Assembly (NCBI GenBank): GCA_036258675.1 | Contig: DATADD010000117.1 | Location: 1 to 9,500 of the forward strand | DNA: 9,500 nucleotides | Direction: 5' to 3' | From: DATADD01 sp036258675 | GTDB taxonomy: Bacteria > Actinomycetota > CADDZG01 > WHSQ01 | In this document: piece by piece, positions 1-7,259 of the stretch | How positions within the stretch are numbered: the first letter of the stretch is position 1 | Layout of the letters: every line of letters starts with the position of its first letter | Translations under genes and position numbers: made by a program | Notes under the pieces: model-generated | The model's database searches: none | The model's input: only the letters and a program-made list of their open reading frames with translations | Told to the model about the DNA's origin: nothing

Positions 1-1962
1 CAGGGGGGCCGCCGCCGGCGCACGCGCCGGCGACGGGGTGGGGCCGGAGATGATCACGCTCATGCCGAAGGCCATCACGGCCGCGCCGGCCCAGATCCAC
101 CACGTCAGGGGATTCACGAACGCGCGCAGGGCCGCGTCGCCGCGCGCCGAGAAGGACGTGACGACGAGGTAGAGGTCCTCGACCGGGGTCGTCCGGATCG
201 CGACCTCGGACTGGGGCTGGCGCTGGGCGATGTGGAAGTTGCGCTGAGGCCACAGGGTCCCCAGGTCCCGCCCGCCGCGCGCGACCGAGATCCGCGCCGC
301 CGCGATCTGCTTCTCCGCGGTCTCGTCCTGCCGCAACCCCTCGTAGGTCAACGTGTAGTCGCCCACGCGCATCGACTCCCCGCGCGCGAGCTCGGCGCGC
401 CGCTCGGTCTTGAACGCGTTGCCGGCGAGCCCGATCACCAGAAGGACGACCCCGAGGTGGACGATGTAGCCGCCGTAGCGCCTCCTGTTGCGCAGGACCG
501 TGTGGCCGAGAGCCTCGACCCAGCCGCCGCCCGTGCGCCGCCGGTGGGCTCGAGCCGCGCGCGCGAACTCCCCCGCGATCGAGGCGGTCACGAACGCGCA
601 CAGCCCGAACGCGAGCAGGGCCCCCGGGCTGCGGACGCCCCCCACGGCGAGCACGACGATGCACCCTCCGCCCGCGGCCGCCGGCGCGCGCACGATGCGC
701 GCGAAGGCCCCCTTGCTCATCCGGCGCCACGACACGAGCGGCCCTATCCCGGTGAGCGCGAGGAGCGCGAGAGCGATGGGGACGAACACGGCGTTGAAGA
801 AGGGCGGCCCCACGGAGAGACGGACGCCGGTGAAGGTCTCGGCGACGATGGGATAGATCGTCCCCCACAGGACCGCGAGCGCGGCCGCGACGAACAGCAC
901 GTTGTTCGCGAGGAAGGCGGACTCACGCGACAGCAACGAGTCGAGGCGGTTCTCCGCACGCAGCGAGTCGAGCCGGGCCGCGATGACGGCGAGCCCCCCG
1001 ATCAGCAGCACCCCGAGGAAGGGAAGGAACCACTTGCCGATCGGACCCTCGGTGAACGTGTGGATCGAGGACAGCAGCCCGGATCGGGTCAGGAACGTGC
1101 CGAAGATCGCAAGCGCGTACGTGACCAGGATGAGCGAGACGTTCCACACCTTGAGCATGCGCCGCTTCTCCTGGACAACCACCGAGTGGAGGTACGCGGT
1201 CGCGGTCAGCCACGGCATGAACGAGGCGTTCTCGACCGGGTCCCACGCCCAGTAGCCGCCCCACCCCAGCTCGGAGTAGGCCCACGCGCCCCCGAGCACG
1301 ATGCCGATCGACAGGGCGCTCCATGCGAACAGCGTCCACCGACGCGTCGACACGAGCCACGTCTCCTCGTGCCCCCGCGCCAGGAGCGCGCCCATCGCGA
1401 ACGCGAACGGGATCGAGAGTCCTACGAGGCCCGTGTACAGCAGGGGCGGATGCACGAGCATGCCCGGCGACTGCAGCAATGGGTTGAGGCCGCTGCCGTC
1501 GGCGGGGGGCGCGAGCGTCGTGAAGGGGTCCGCCGGGCCCACGAGCAGGAGCAGGAAGAAGGAGGACACACCGGCGAGGACGGCGCCGGCCCAGGCCTGC
1601 GACGGCGCGCCGCCGGGCCGCCTCAGGGCGAGGACCGAGAACACGGTCAGCAGCAGGGTCCAGAAGAGCAGCGAGCCCTCCATCCCCCCCCACAGCGCGC
1701 TGAGGGTGTAGGGGCCGCTGAGCGAGCGCGACGAGTACCGGACGACGTACTCGAGCGAGAAGTCGTGCGCGAACAAGGCGCTCACCAACGCGATCGTCGC
1801 GGCCGCCGTGCCCGCGGCCGCGACCCGGAGGCACCTCCGGCTCGCCTCGGCCGGTCCGGGCAGGCCGCGCCCGCCCCCCACGACGCCGAAGGCGACGGCC
1901 CCGAGCGCGAAGCCGAGCGCCGCCACGAGCGAGGGGCGGCCGAGGGCCGCGAGCGACGTCAC
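1..1962 (-). CDS. ccmF: Cytochrome c haem lyase CcmF (System I), 3' end beyond left edge
   Basis: CcmF is the integral membrane subunit that takes haem from holo-CcmE and joins it to the CxxCH cysteines of apocytochrome c outside the membrane. Reading the minus strand from the GTG at 1962 gives 654 codons open to position 1. The tryptophan-rich WWD segment (WGGYWAWDPVEN) lies at about residues 234-245. Four conserved histidines are visible: H171 (HPPLLY), H259 (AYLHS), H301 (SSIHTF) and H502 (YIVHLG); spacing closely follows the family. An early WGGMEGSLLFW segment (91-101) is also typical. The last helix (WWIWAGAAVMAFG) ends near residue 635, so only a few residues should be missing, given the usual length near 650. 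The GTG lies 10 nt after the ccmE stop and has no clear Shine-Dalgarno, suggesting translational coupling. No ATG start is evident upstream in frame. Family assignment is secure; the exact start is less so. Confidence 0.95.
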   Translation of the reverse strand, partial: MTSLAALGRPSLVAALGFALGAVAFGVVGGGRGLPGPAEASRRCLRVAAAGTAAATIALVSALFAHDFSLEYVVRYSSRSLSGPYTLSALWGGMEGSLLFWTLLLTVFSVLALRRPGGAPSQAWAGAVLAGVSSFFLLLLVGPADPFTTLAPPADGSGLNPLLQSPGMLVHPPLLYTGLVGLSIPFAFAMGALLARGHEETWLVSTRRWTLFAWSALSIGIVLGGAWAYSELGWGGYWAWDPVENASFMPWLTATAYLHSVVVQEKRRMLKVWNVSLILVTYALAIFGTFLTRSGLLSSIHTFTEGPIGKWFLPFLGVLLIGGLAVIAARLDSLRAENRLDSLLSRESAFLANNVLFVAAALAVLWGTIYPIVAETFTGVRLSVGPPFFNAVFVPIALALLALTGIGPLVSWRRMSKGAFARIVRAPAAAGGGCIVVLAVGGVRSPGALLAFGLCAFVTASIAGEFARAARAHRRRTGGGWVEALGHTVLRNRRRYGGYIVHLGVVLLVIGLAGNAFKTERRAELARGESMRVGDYTLTYEGLRQDETAEKQIAAARISVARGGRDLGTLWPQRNFHIAQRQPQSEVAIRTTPVEDLYLVVTSFSARGDAALRAFVNPLTWWIWAGAAVMAFGMSVIISGPTPSPARAPAAAPL

Positions 1963-1972
1963 GACGCCGGCG

Positions 1973-2383
1973 TCACGCGGCCTTGAACTTGGACGGGCAC
2001 TTGGCGAGGACCTCGGAGGCCGCCAGCTCGCCGCCGTCCAGTGTGCCGCGCGCGACCACCTCGGACCCCGCCTTGAAGGCGTCCGGGAGAGGAGCGCGCG
2101 TTCGTACGGTGATCTCCGACCCGCCCTCCGCGATCGCGAACGTCGTCGCGAGGCCGTCGCGCCGGATCGACCCGGGGACGACCGTGCCGTTCACCCGCAG
2201 GGCCCGCTCCGGAGCCTCGGGGCCGTCACCGGATCGCAGCTCGCCGACCGTCACGTAGTAGGCGGTGGCCTCGGGACGGCTCATCGCCCAGCCGACGAGG
2301 CTCACCATCGCGACCGCCACGACGACGGCTCCGATGACGAACTTGGCGCGCCGCTTGAGCGATGGGGAAGCGGGGGTTTCCAT
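1973..2383 (-). CDS. ccmE: Cytochrome c maturation haem chaperone CcmE, Cys-type
   Basis: CcmE covalently holds haem on the outer face of the membrane and passes it to CcmF. The 136-residue product has a short basic N-terminus, one membrane anchor (about residues 14-34), then a small OB-fold-like beta domain containing the RVNGTVVPGSI segment (63-73). Classical proteobacterial CcmE binds haem through His in an HxxxY motif. Here the C-terminus reads AKCPSKFKAA, so C129 occupies the haem-ligand position, as in the Cys-type (CxxxY) proteins known from archaea, some Gram-positives and deltaproteobacteria. The usual Tyr is Phe (F133, codon TTC). The ATG at 2383 has a GGAGG 3 nt upstream; that site and the start codon lie in an inverted repeat (separate entry). 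The gene precedes ccmF by 10 nt and follows the subunit III gene by 63 nt. Length and fold segments are normal for the family. Confidence 0.93.
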   Translation of the reverse strand: METPASPSLKRRAKFVIGAVVVAVAMVSLVGWAMSRPEATAYYVTVGELRSGDGPEAPERALRVNGTVVPGSIRRDGLATTFAIAEGGSEITVRTRAPLPDAFKAGSEVVARGTLDGGELAASEVLAKCPSKFKAA

Positions 2384-2406
2384 CGGCCTCCAGGGTAGCC
2401 GATGGA
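2379..2406 (-). promoter_or_regulatory. Inverted repeat enclosing the ccmE ribosome binding site and start codon
   Basis: TCCATCGGC (2379-2387) and GCCGATGGA (2398-2406) are perfect 9-bp inverted copies around a 10-nt loop. In the ccmE transcript the 3' arm contains the AUG start codon, and the GGAGG ribosome binding site spans the loop/stem boundary. A folded stem would hide the start codon until opened, for example by ribosomes arriving from the upstream subunit III gene. The repeat is seen directly; the regulatory role is inference. No U-tract follows, so it is not a typical intrinsic terminator. Confidence 0.45.
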
Positions 2407-2446
2407 CATTCCGTAGAGGCGCCGACGGACGAGTTGCAGAAGGGGT

Positions 2447-3043
2447 TCAGGCGAGGGCGGTGAGCACGTAGAGGCTCGTCACCACGAGGATCCAGACGCC
2501 GTCCACGAAGTGCCAGTAGAGCGTCGCGGACTCCAATGCCGCGACCCGCCGGCCCCGCGCCGCGGCGCGCCGCGCGCGGGCTCCGGCGAGCAGCAGGATG
2601 GCGAGTCCGGCCGCGAGATGGAGGCCGTGGAAACCGGTGATCGTGAAGAACAGGGTCCCGAACACGTTCGTCGACACCGTGAATCCTTCGTTGAAGAAAG
2701 CCGCCCACTCGTATCCCTCGCCGAGGAGGAACAGCAGGCCGAGCGCAACCGTGCACCCCAGCCACCGCCCCGCTCCCCGGACGTCGCCGGCCCGGCCCGC
2801 CTCGAGCGCGAGGTGCTGGGTCGCCGACGAGGCCAGGAGGACACCGGTGAGGACGAGGGGAAGGGGGAGGTCGATCGCCGGTGTGCCCGGCGGAGGCCAC
2901 GCCGGGGCTTGGGCGCGCAGCGTGAAGAGCGCGGCGAAGAGCCCTCCGAAGAACATCGTCTCGGAGGCGATGAACAGGATCATGCCCAGGACCGACGCGC
3001 GCACGCGCTCCTCGGGTGAGGGGGCGGCCGCGGCCGCGCTCAC
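2447..3043 (-). CDS. Haem-copper oxidase subunit III paralogue in the ccm operon
   Basis: This is a 198-residue subunit III of the short, five-helix type. Helices lie at roughly residues 17-40, 60-80, 94-110, 128-153 and 172-197. Family signatures are visible: an acidic E28 in the SETMFFGG segment of the first helix, EGYEW (109-113), GFHGLHL (137-143) and YWHFVDGVW (176-184). Subunit III stabilises the catalytic core and supports proton uptake in aa3-type enzymes. It starts with a GTG overlapping the thioredoxin stop by 4 bp (GTGA, 3040-3043), which implies coupled translation. It is distinct from the subunit III at 6635-7249, with which it shares the same motifs but differs widely elsewhere. 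It may be an alternative subunit for the same oxidase, belong to a second oxidase elsewhere, or be an assembly helper. Family assignment is firm; partner is unknown. Confidence 0.9.
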   Translation of the reverse strand: MSAAAAAPSPEERVRASVLGMILFIASETMFFGGLFAALFTLRAQAPAWPPPGTPAIDLPLPLVLTGVLLASSATQHLALEAGRAGDVRGAGRWLGCTVALGLLFLLGEGYEWAAFFNEGFTVSTNVFGTLFFTITGFHGLHLAAGLAILLLAGARARRAAARGRRVAALESATLYWHFVDGVWILVVTSLYVLTALA

Positions 3044-3636
3044 GACGACGACCCGGATCCCTCGAGCAGCTCCTGTATCCCGCGCTCGAGCTCGGCTTCG
3101 TCGATCGCGCCGAGCTGGACCGTCCGCCCGCCGTCCGCATCCCCGACGCGGCGGCCGGCCTCCATCCCCGCCAGCGTCCAGTCCGGCCGCACGAAGAACG
3201 TCTGCGGCAACCCGAAGACGCGCAGACCTTCCTCCAGCACGCGCTCCTCGTCCCGCACGACGGGGAAGGTGATCCCGAACTCGCGCACGAAGCGCCGTGC
3301 CTTGGCGTCGACGTCCCGGACGTTGACGCCGACGAAACGCACGCCCCGATCACGGTACTTGAGCCACGCGGCTTCGAGCACGGGCGCCTCCTGCCTGCAC
3401 GGAGCGCACCACGAGGCGAAGAAGTTGAGGACGACGGGATCACCCCTCAGCTCGTCGCTGGACAGGGAGCCGCCGTCCAGAAGCGGCAGCCTGAAATCGG
3501 GGACGGTCGCGGGATCGGCGGGGCGCAGGGCGAGATAGAGGAGGACGGCGCCCGCCGCGACGAGGAGGGTCACCCCGAGCGCCCTCGAATGCCACGGAGA
3601 ACGCGCGTAGCCCTCGAGCTCGTCGGTAGGCACCAC
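3040..3636 (-). CDS. Membrane-anchored TlpA/ResA/CcmG-like thiol-disulfide oxidoreductase
   Basis: The 198-residue product has an N-terminal cytoplasmic stretch, one membrane anchor at about residues 19-37 and an extracytoplasmic thioredoxin fold. The active site is WCAPC (76-80) and the cis-proline is P144 in GLPQTFFV. The central VRFVGVNVRD segment and the insert after the first helix are typical of the AhpC/TSA-like TlpA-ResA-CcmG group. Next to ccmE and ccmF, the likely job is keeping apocytochrome CxxCH cysteines reduced for haem attachment (the CcmG/ResA role). A TlpA-like role in reducing the CuA-site cysteines of CoxB, encoded divergently next door, is equally compatible. Two adjacent GTG codons (3636 and 3633) could start the gene, neither with a strong ribosome binding site. 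It is probably first in the minus-strand operon and overlaps the next gene by 4 bp. Confidence 0.88.
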   Translation of the reverse strand: MVPTDELEGYARSPWHSRALGVTLLVAAGAVLLYLALRPADPATVPDFRLPLLDGGSLSSDELRGDPVVLNFFASWCAPCRQEAPVLEAAWLKYRDRGVRFVGVNVRDVDAKARRFVREFGITFPVVRDEERVLEEGLRVFGLPQTFFVRPDWTLAGMEAGRRVGDADGGRTVQLGAIDEAELERGIQELLEGSGSSS

Positions 3637-3704
3637 GGCGCTCAGGCTATCGGTGAAGGGTCAGTTATATTGCGCGCGTCGAAGATGCCCCCCGTGGAGA
3701 GCGC
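3637..3704. promoter_or_regulatory. Divergent promoter region between the ccm-type and cox operons
   Basis: These 68 bp separate the divergent starts at 3636 (minus) and 3705 (plus). They contain the only AT-rich run nearby, GTTATATTG (3664-3672). It reads TATATT (3666-3671) on plus and TATAAC on minus, both passable -10 elements. No convincing -35 box is seen at the right distance for either strand. A GGAGA at 3696-3700, 4 nt before the coxB GTG, is a plausible ribosome binding site. A shared regulatory region is inferred from layout; no operator is recognised. Confidence 0.4.
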
Positions 3705-4751
3705 GTGACACGTCCCTGCACCGGCAGCCGCTGGCGGCTCGCTGCGCTGCTCCCATTGCTCGTCATGGTGATATCGGCGTGTGCTTCCGACACCCCGCAG
3801 AACGCGCTGAAGCCGGAGGGCCCGTTCGCGCGCGACGCGGACCGGCTGTGGGACCTGACGTTCGGGATCGCGGTGGTCGTCTTCTTCGTGGTCGAGCTTG
3901 CGCTCGTTTATGCGCTTGTGAAGTTCCGGCACCGTCCCGGACGCAAGGCAGCGCAGTTCCACGGGAACACGCGTCTCGAGGTGGCGCTGACCGCCGTTCC
4001 CGCCCTCATCCTGGCCGGCATCGCGGTCCCGACGGTCAGAACCCAGTTCGACCTCGCCGCCGACCCGCAGGGGGCGCTCCAGGTCGAGGTCGTGGGCCAT
4101 CGCTTCTGGTGGGAGATGAGCTATCCCGAACAGGGTTTCAAGACCGCCAACGAGATGCACATCCCGACCGGCCGGCCGGTGCGGGTCACGCTCGTCGGCG
4201 CGGCCGCCGACCCCGTGGACGCGACCCGGCCGGAGGTGATCCACAGCTTCTGGGTCCCGCGCCTCGCCGGAGCCCAGGACGTGGTCCCCGGGCACGAGAA
4301 CGGCCTTCTGCTCCAGGCCGACGAGCCCGGCGTCTACCTCGGGCAGTGCAAGGAGTTCTGCGGGCTGTCCCACGCCAACATGAGGCTGCGCGTGATCGCG
4401 CACACGCCCGCCGGGTTCCAGCGGTGGGTGCGGGAGCAGTCGCGGCCCCCCGAGGAGTCCTCGCTGGCCGCGGAGGGAGCGAGGTTGTTCCAGGAGGGCC
4501 AGTTCCCCAATGGGCCCGCCTGCTCCGCCTGCCACGCGGTCGACCCGTCGAGCCCCGGGATCGGACCCAACCTCGCCCACTTCGCCAGCCGGTCCACGTT
4601 CGCGGGAGCGATGTTCGACAACAACGAGGCCAACCTGCGCGCCTGGCTCGCGGGGCCGCCCGACGTCAAGCCCGGCGCGACCATGCCCGACCTCGGTCTC
4701 ACGCAGGAGCAGATCGACGCGCTCGTCGCCTATCTACAGAGTCTGGAGTGA
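3705..4751 (+). CDS. coxB: caa3-type cytochrome c oxidase subunit II with fused cytochrome c domain
   Basis: Subunit II accepts electrons at the binuclear CuA centre and passes them to haem a of subunit I. The 348-residue product begins with a lipoprotein signal (lipobox ISAC, lipidated C26), then two membrane helices (about 51-72 and 92-111). The CuA domain has all expected ligands: H180, C215, E217, C219, H223 and M226. The aromatic patch FWW (134-136) is the usual electron-entry site. A C-terminal cytochrome c domain (about 253-348) carries CSACH (273-277) and the probable axial Met, M327. This fusion defines caa3-type oxidases, in which the tethered cytochrome c feeds CuA. The GTG start has GGAGA 4 nt upstream and yields a good signal peptide. 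Haem attachment to this domain needs a cytochrome c maturation system, parts of which are encoded divergently. Confidence 0.96.
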   Translation: MTRPCTGSRWRLAALLPLLVMVISACASDTPQNALKPEGPFARDADRLWDLTFGIAVVVFFVVELALVYALVKFRHRPGRKAAQFHGNTRLEVALTAVPALILAGIAVPTVRTQFDLAADPQGALQVEVVGHRFWWEMSYPEQGFKTANEMHIPTGRPVRVTLVGAAADPVDATRPEVIHSFWVPRLAGAQDVVPGHENGLLLQADEPGVYLGQCKEFCGLSHANMRLRVIAHTPAGFQRWVREQSRPPEESSLAAEGARLFQEGQFPNGPACSACHAVDPSSPGIGPNLAHFASRSTFAGAMFDNNEANLRAWLAGPPDVKPGATMPDLGLTQEQIDALVAYLQSLE

Positions 4752-4766
4752 TGAGAAGGTGAGGGC

Positions 4767-6632
4767 ATGGCCACAGCAGCGCTGACACGGGACGGGCTCT
4801 TCCGGCGCCCGCGCGCGACGACGGGATGGTGGAGCTGGGTCACCACGGTCGACCACAAGAAGATCGGCATCATGTACTGCGCCACCGCGTTCGTCTTCTT
4901 CATCCTCGCGGGGCTCCAGGCGCTCGCGATCCGGGCTCAACTTGCGCAGCCCAACGGCGACATCCTCGACGCCGACACCTACAACCAGTTCTTCACGATG
5001 CACGGCGTCTCGATGATCTTCCTCGTCGTCATGCCCCTCGGGGTCGGGCTCATGAACTACATCGTGCCCCTGCAGATCGGTGCCCGCGACGTCGCCTTCC
5101 CCCGGCTGAACGCCTTCAGCTACTGGGTGTTCCTGTTCGGCGGGCTGTTCCTGTACTCGAGCTTCTTGCTCGGCGGCGCGCCGGACGGGGGGTGGTTCGG
5201 CTACGCGCCGCTCAACCGCCAGCTCCCCGGCCACGGCATGACCTACTACTCGATCGGCCTGCAGATACTGGGCGCCGCGTCGCTGGCCGGCGCCGTCAAC
5301 TTCATCGTCACGATCCTCAACATGCGCGCCCCCGGCATGACGTTCATGCGCATGCCGATCTTCACCTGGATGACGCTTACGACGGCGTTCCTGCTCCTGT
5401 TCGCGATGCCGGTCATCGCCGTCGCCTTGTTCCAGCTGATGTTCGACCGCGTCTTCGGCGCGGTGTTCTTCGACTCGACGGCGGGCGGCGACCCGATCCT
5501 GTGGCAGCACCTGTTCTGGGTCTTCGGCCACCCCGAGGTCTACATCATGATCCTGCCGGCGATGGGCATCGTCTCGGATGTCCTGCCGGCGTTCGCGCGC
5601 AAGCCGATCTTCGGCTACGCCGCGATCGTGTTCGCCGGGATCGCGATCGGGTTCATGGGGTGGGGCGTGTGGGCCCACCACATGTTCGCGGTCGGTATGG
5701 GGCCGGTAGCGAACTCCGCCTTCGCCCTCTCCACCATGTTCATCGCGGTCCCCACCGGCATCAAGATCTTCAACTGGCTCGGCACGCTGTGGGGCGGCGA
5801 CATTCGCTTCAAGACGCCGTTGCTGTTCGCGGTCGGCTTCGTCTCGATGTTCATCATCGGCGGCCTCTCGGGCGTGACGCACTCGATCGTCCCGCACGAC
5901 ACGCAGCAGACCGACACCTACTACGTCGTGGCGCACTTCCACTACGTGCTCTTCGGGGGCGCGATCTTCGGGATCTTCGCCGGGTTCTACTACTGGTGGC
6001 CCAAGGTCTTCGGGCACCTGCTGTCCGACCGCCTCGGCAAGGTCCACTTCTGGCTCATGTTCGTCGGGTTCAACCTCGCCTTCGGGCCGATGCACATCGT
6101 GGGGCTGGAGGGGATGCCGCGGCGGATCTACACCTATCCCGAGGGCATGGGATGGGACCTGTGGAACCTCATCGAGACGATCGGCGCGTACACCATCGCG
6201 GTCTCGGTGCTCGTGTTCATCGCCAACGTCGTCGTGAGCGCGCGCCGCAGACAAGACGCGGGCGCCGACCCGTGGGACGGGCGCACCCTCGAGTGGTCCA
6301 CGCCGTCGCCGCCGCCGGAGTACAACTTCGCGGAGATCCCGCTCGTGCGGGGACGCGACGACTTCTGGCGCCGCAAGTACGTCGAGCGGCCCGACGAGGT
6401 CCCGGCGCGCGTCTTCGCCGGCGGGGCGGAAGGCGCCGACGGCCACGGCCACCACGACCACGCGATCCACATGCCTTCGCCGTCGTACTTCCCCGTCCTC
6501 GCCGCCGCGGGCATCCCTCTGATGGGATACGGGGCGATCTACGACGGACTCAGAGGGCTCGTCGCGGTGGGCGCTCTCATCCTCGTGTTCGGACTCTTCG
6601 GGTGGGTCCTCGAGCCCTCGGCGGAGGAGTAG
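4767..6632 (+). CDS. coxA: caa3-type cytochrome c oxidase subunit I with C-terminal CtaF-like extension
   Basis: This is the catalytic subunit reducing O2 to water and pumping protons, 621 residues. Low-spin haem a ligands are H79 (TMHGVSM) and H392. The CuB site is H255 plus H304-H305, with Y259 available for the His-Tyr crosslink, and H390 binds haem a3. GHPEVY (254-259) contains the D-channel glutamate E257, marking an A1-type enzyme. The D-channel entry segment GARD (105-108) and K-channel lysine K333 (PTGIKIF) are present. After the twelve-helix core, residues about 555-621 add a His-rich linker (H560, H562, H563, H565, H568) and two further helices ending GWVLEP. These resemble the C-terminal half of actinobacterial subunit IV (CtaF). 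The ATG lies 15 nt after coxB with an AAGGTGAGG-type ribosome binding site. No key residue is missing. Confidence 0.97.
   Translation: MATAALTRDGLFRRPRATTGWWSWVTTVDHKKIGIMYCATAFVFFILAGLQALAIRAQLAQPNGDILDADTYNQFFTMHGVSMIFLVVMPLGVGLMNYIVPLQIGARDVAFPRLNAFSYWVFLFGGLFLYSSFLLGGAPDGGWFGYAPLNRQLPGHGMTYYSIGLQILGAASLAGAVNFIVTILNMRAPGMTFMRMPIFTWMTLTTAFLLLFAMPVIAVALFQLMFDRVFGAVFFDSTAGGDPILWQHLFWVFGHPEVYIMILPAMGIVSDVLPAFARKPIFGYAAIVFAGIAIGFMGWGVWAHHMFAVGMGPVANSAFALSTMFIAVPTGIKIFNWLGTLWGGDIRFKTPLLFAVGFVSMFIIGGLSGVTHSIVPHDTQQTDTYYVVAHFHYVLFGGAIFGIFAGFYYWWPKVFGHLLSDRLGKVHFWLMFVGFNLAFGPMHIVGLEGMPRRIYTYPEGMGWDLWNLIETIGAYTIAVSVLVFIANVVVSARRRQDAGADPWDGRTLEWSTPSPPPEYNFAEIPLVRGRDDFWRRKYVERPDEVPARVFAGGAEGADGHGHHDHAIHMPSPSYFPVLAAAGIPLMGYGAIYDGLRGLVAVGALILVFGLFGWVLEPSAEE
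6623..6627 (+). promoter_or_regulatory. Ribosome binding site deciding the coxC start
   Basis: GGAGG sits inside the last codons of coxA, 7 nt before the GTG at 6635. It matters because the coxC frame stays open far upstream through coxA, so open-frame length alone would misplace the start by hundreds of codons. Confidence 0.75.
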
Positions 6633-6634
6633 AG

Positions 6635-7249
6635 GTGGCGACCCAGGCTGCCGCCGTCGACGCGGGCCACGAGCAGCACACCAGCACCGGCCTCGACAAC
6701 GTCAAGCTTGCGATGTGGGCCTTCCTCGGCTCCGAGTGCCTCTTCTTCGGGTCTCTCATCTCCACGTACCTGCTCTACCGCGACCGCGTCCTGACGGGTC
6801 AGGGACCCAACCCACACGACATCTACGACATCCCCTACACCTCGGTCAGCTCCTTCGTCCTGCTGATGTCGAGCCTCACGATGGTGCTCGCACTGGCCGC
6901 GATCCAGCGCGGAGACCACAAGGGGCTGAGGACGTGGCTGCTCGCCACCGCGCTCCTCGGGATGGTCTTCGTCGGAGGCCAGATCTACGAGTTCACCGTG
7001 TTCGTGGAAGAGGGTCTCAAGCTGTCCTCCAGCCCCGCCGGCAGCGCCTTCTTCCTGCTGACGGGCTTCCACGGCGCGCACGTGACCGTCGGCATCCTCA
7101 TGCTGTTGCTGCTTGTCGGCATGTCGCTCGCCGGGCGTATCCCGCAGACCGACGCGCGCAAGGTGGAGCTCGTCGGCCTCTACTGGCACTTCGTCGACAT
7201 CGTGTGGATCGTCGTGTTCACCGTCGTCTACCTGATCCCGCTGAACTGA
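6635..7249 (+). CDS. coxC: Cytochrome c oxidase subunit III
   Basis: The 204-residue product is a five-helix subunit III. Signatures are E34 in LGSECLFFGS (first helix), GGQIYEF (114-120), GFHGAHV (144-150) and LYWHFVDIVW (182-191). It packs against subunit I, supports D-channel proton uptake and protects the active site during turnover. The start is the GTG at 6635, with GGAGG 7 nt upstream and only 2 nt after the coxA stop. This choice gives the family's usual length and a short His-containing N-terminus before the first helix. The same frame continues open upstream but reads as arginine-rich, non-homologous sequence antiphase to coxA. coxD follows after 10 nt. This copy, flanked by subunits I, II and IV, is the obvious partner of this oxidase; a second subunit III gene lies at 2447-3043. 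Confidence 0.95.
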   Translation: MATQAAAVDAGHEQHTSTGLDNVKLAMWAFLGSECLFFGSLISTYLLYRDRVLTGQGPNPHDIYDIPYTSVSSFVLLMSSLTMVLALAAIQRGDHKGLRTWLLATALLGMVFVGGQIYEFTVFVEEGLKLSSSPAGSAFFLLTGFHGAHVTVGILMLLLLVGMSLAGRIPQTDARKVELVGLYWHFVDIVWIVVFTVVYLIPLN

Positions 7250-7259
7250 GGAAAAGGCT

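Noticed and set aside
923..1834. Minus-strand open frame (303 codons) inside ccmF
   Set aside because: It lies in a different frame from the ccmF reading and gives Arg/Ala-rich sequence without membrane pattern or motifs.
1963..1974. 12-bp perfect palindrome GACGCCGGCGTC between ccmE and ccmF
   Set aside because: It is too short to stand out; a 12-bp palindrome is expected a few times by chance in a GC-rich window this size, and it lacks terminator features.
232..1986. Long plus-strand open frame (584 codons) across the ccmF region
   Set aside because: It is antisense to ccmF, is extremely rich in Arg, Glu, Pro and Gly, and shows no domain pattern. GC-rich coding DNA commonly leaves such frames open; the minus strand has all CcmF motifs.
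4734..6470. Long minus-strand open frame opposite coxA
   Set aside because: Its product is a highly charged Asp/Glu/Arg/His sequence antisense to an unmistakable subunit I gene; no ribosome binding site or family is evident.
4826..6634. Long upstream extension of the coxC frame through coxA
   Set aside because: Only the part from GTG 6635 matches subunit III. The upstream part is arginine-rich out-of-frame coxA sequence, and the GGAGG at 6623-6627 fixes the start.
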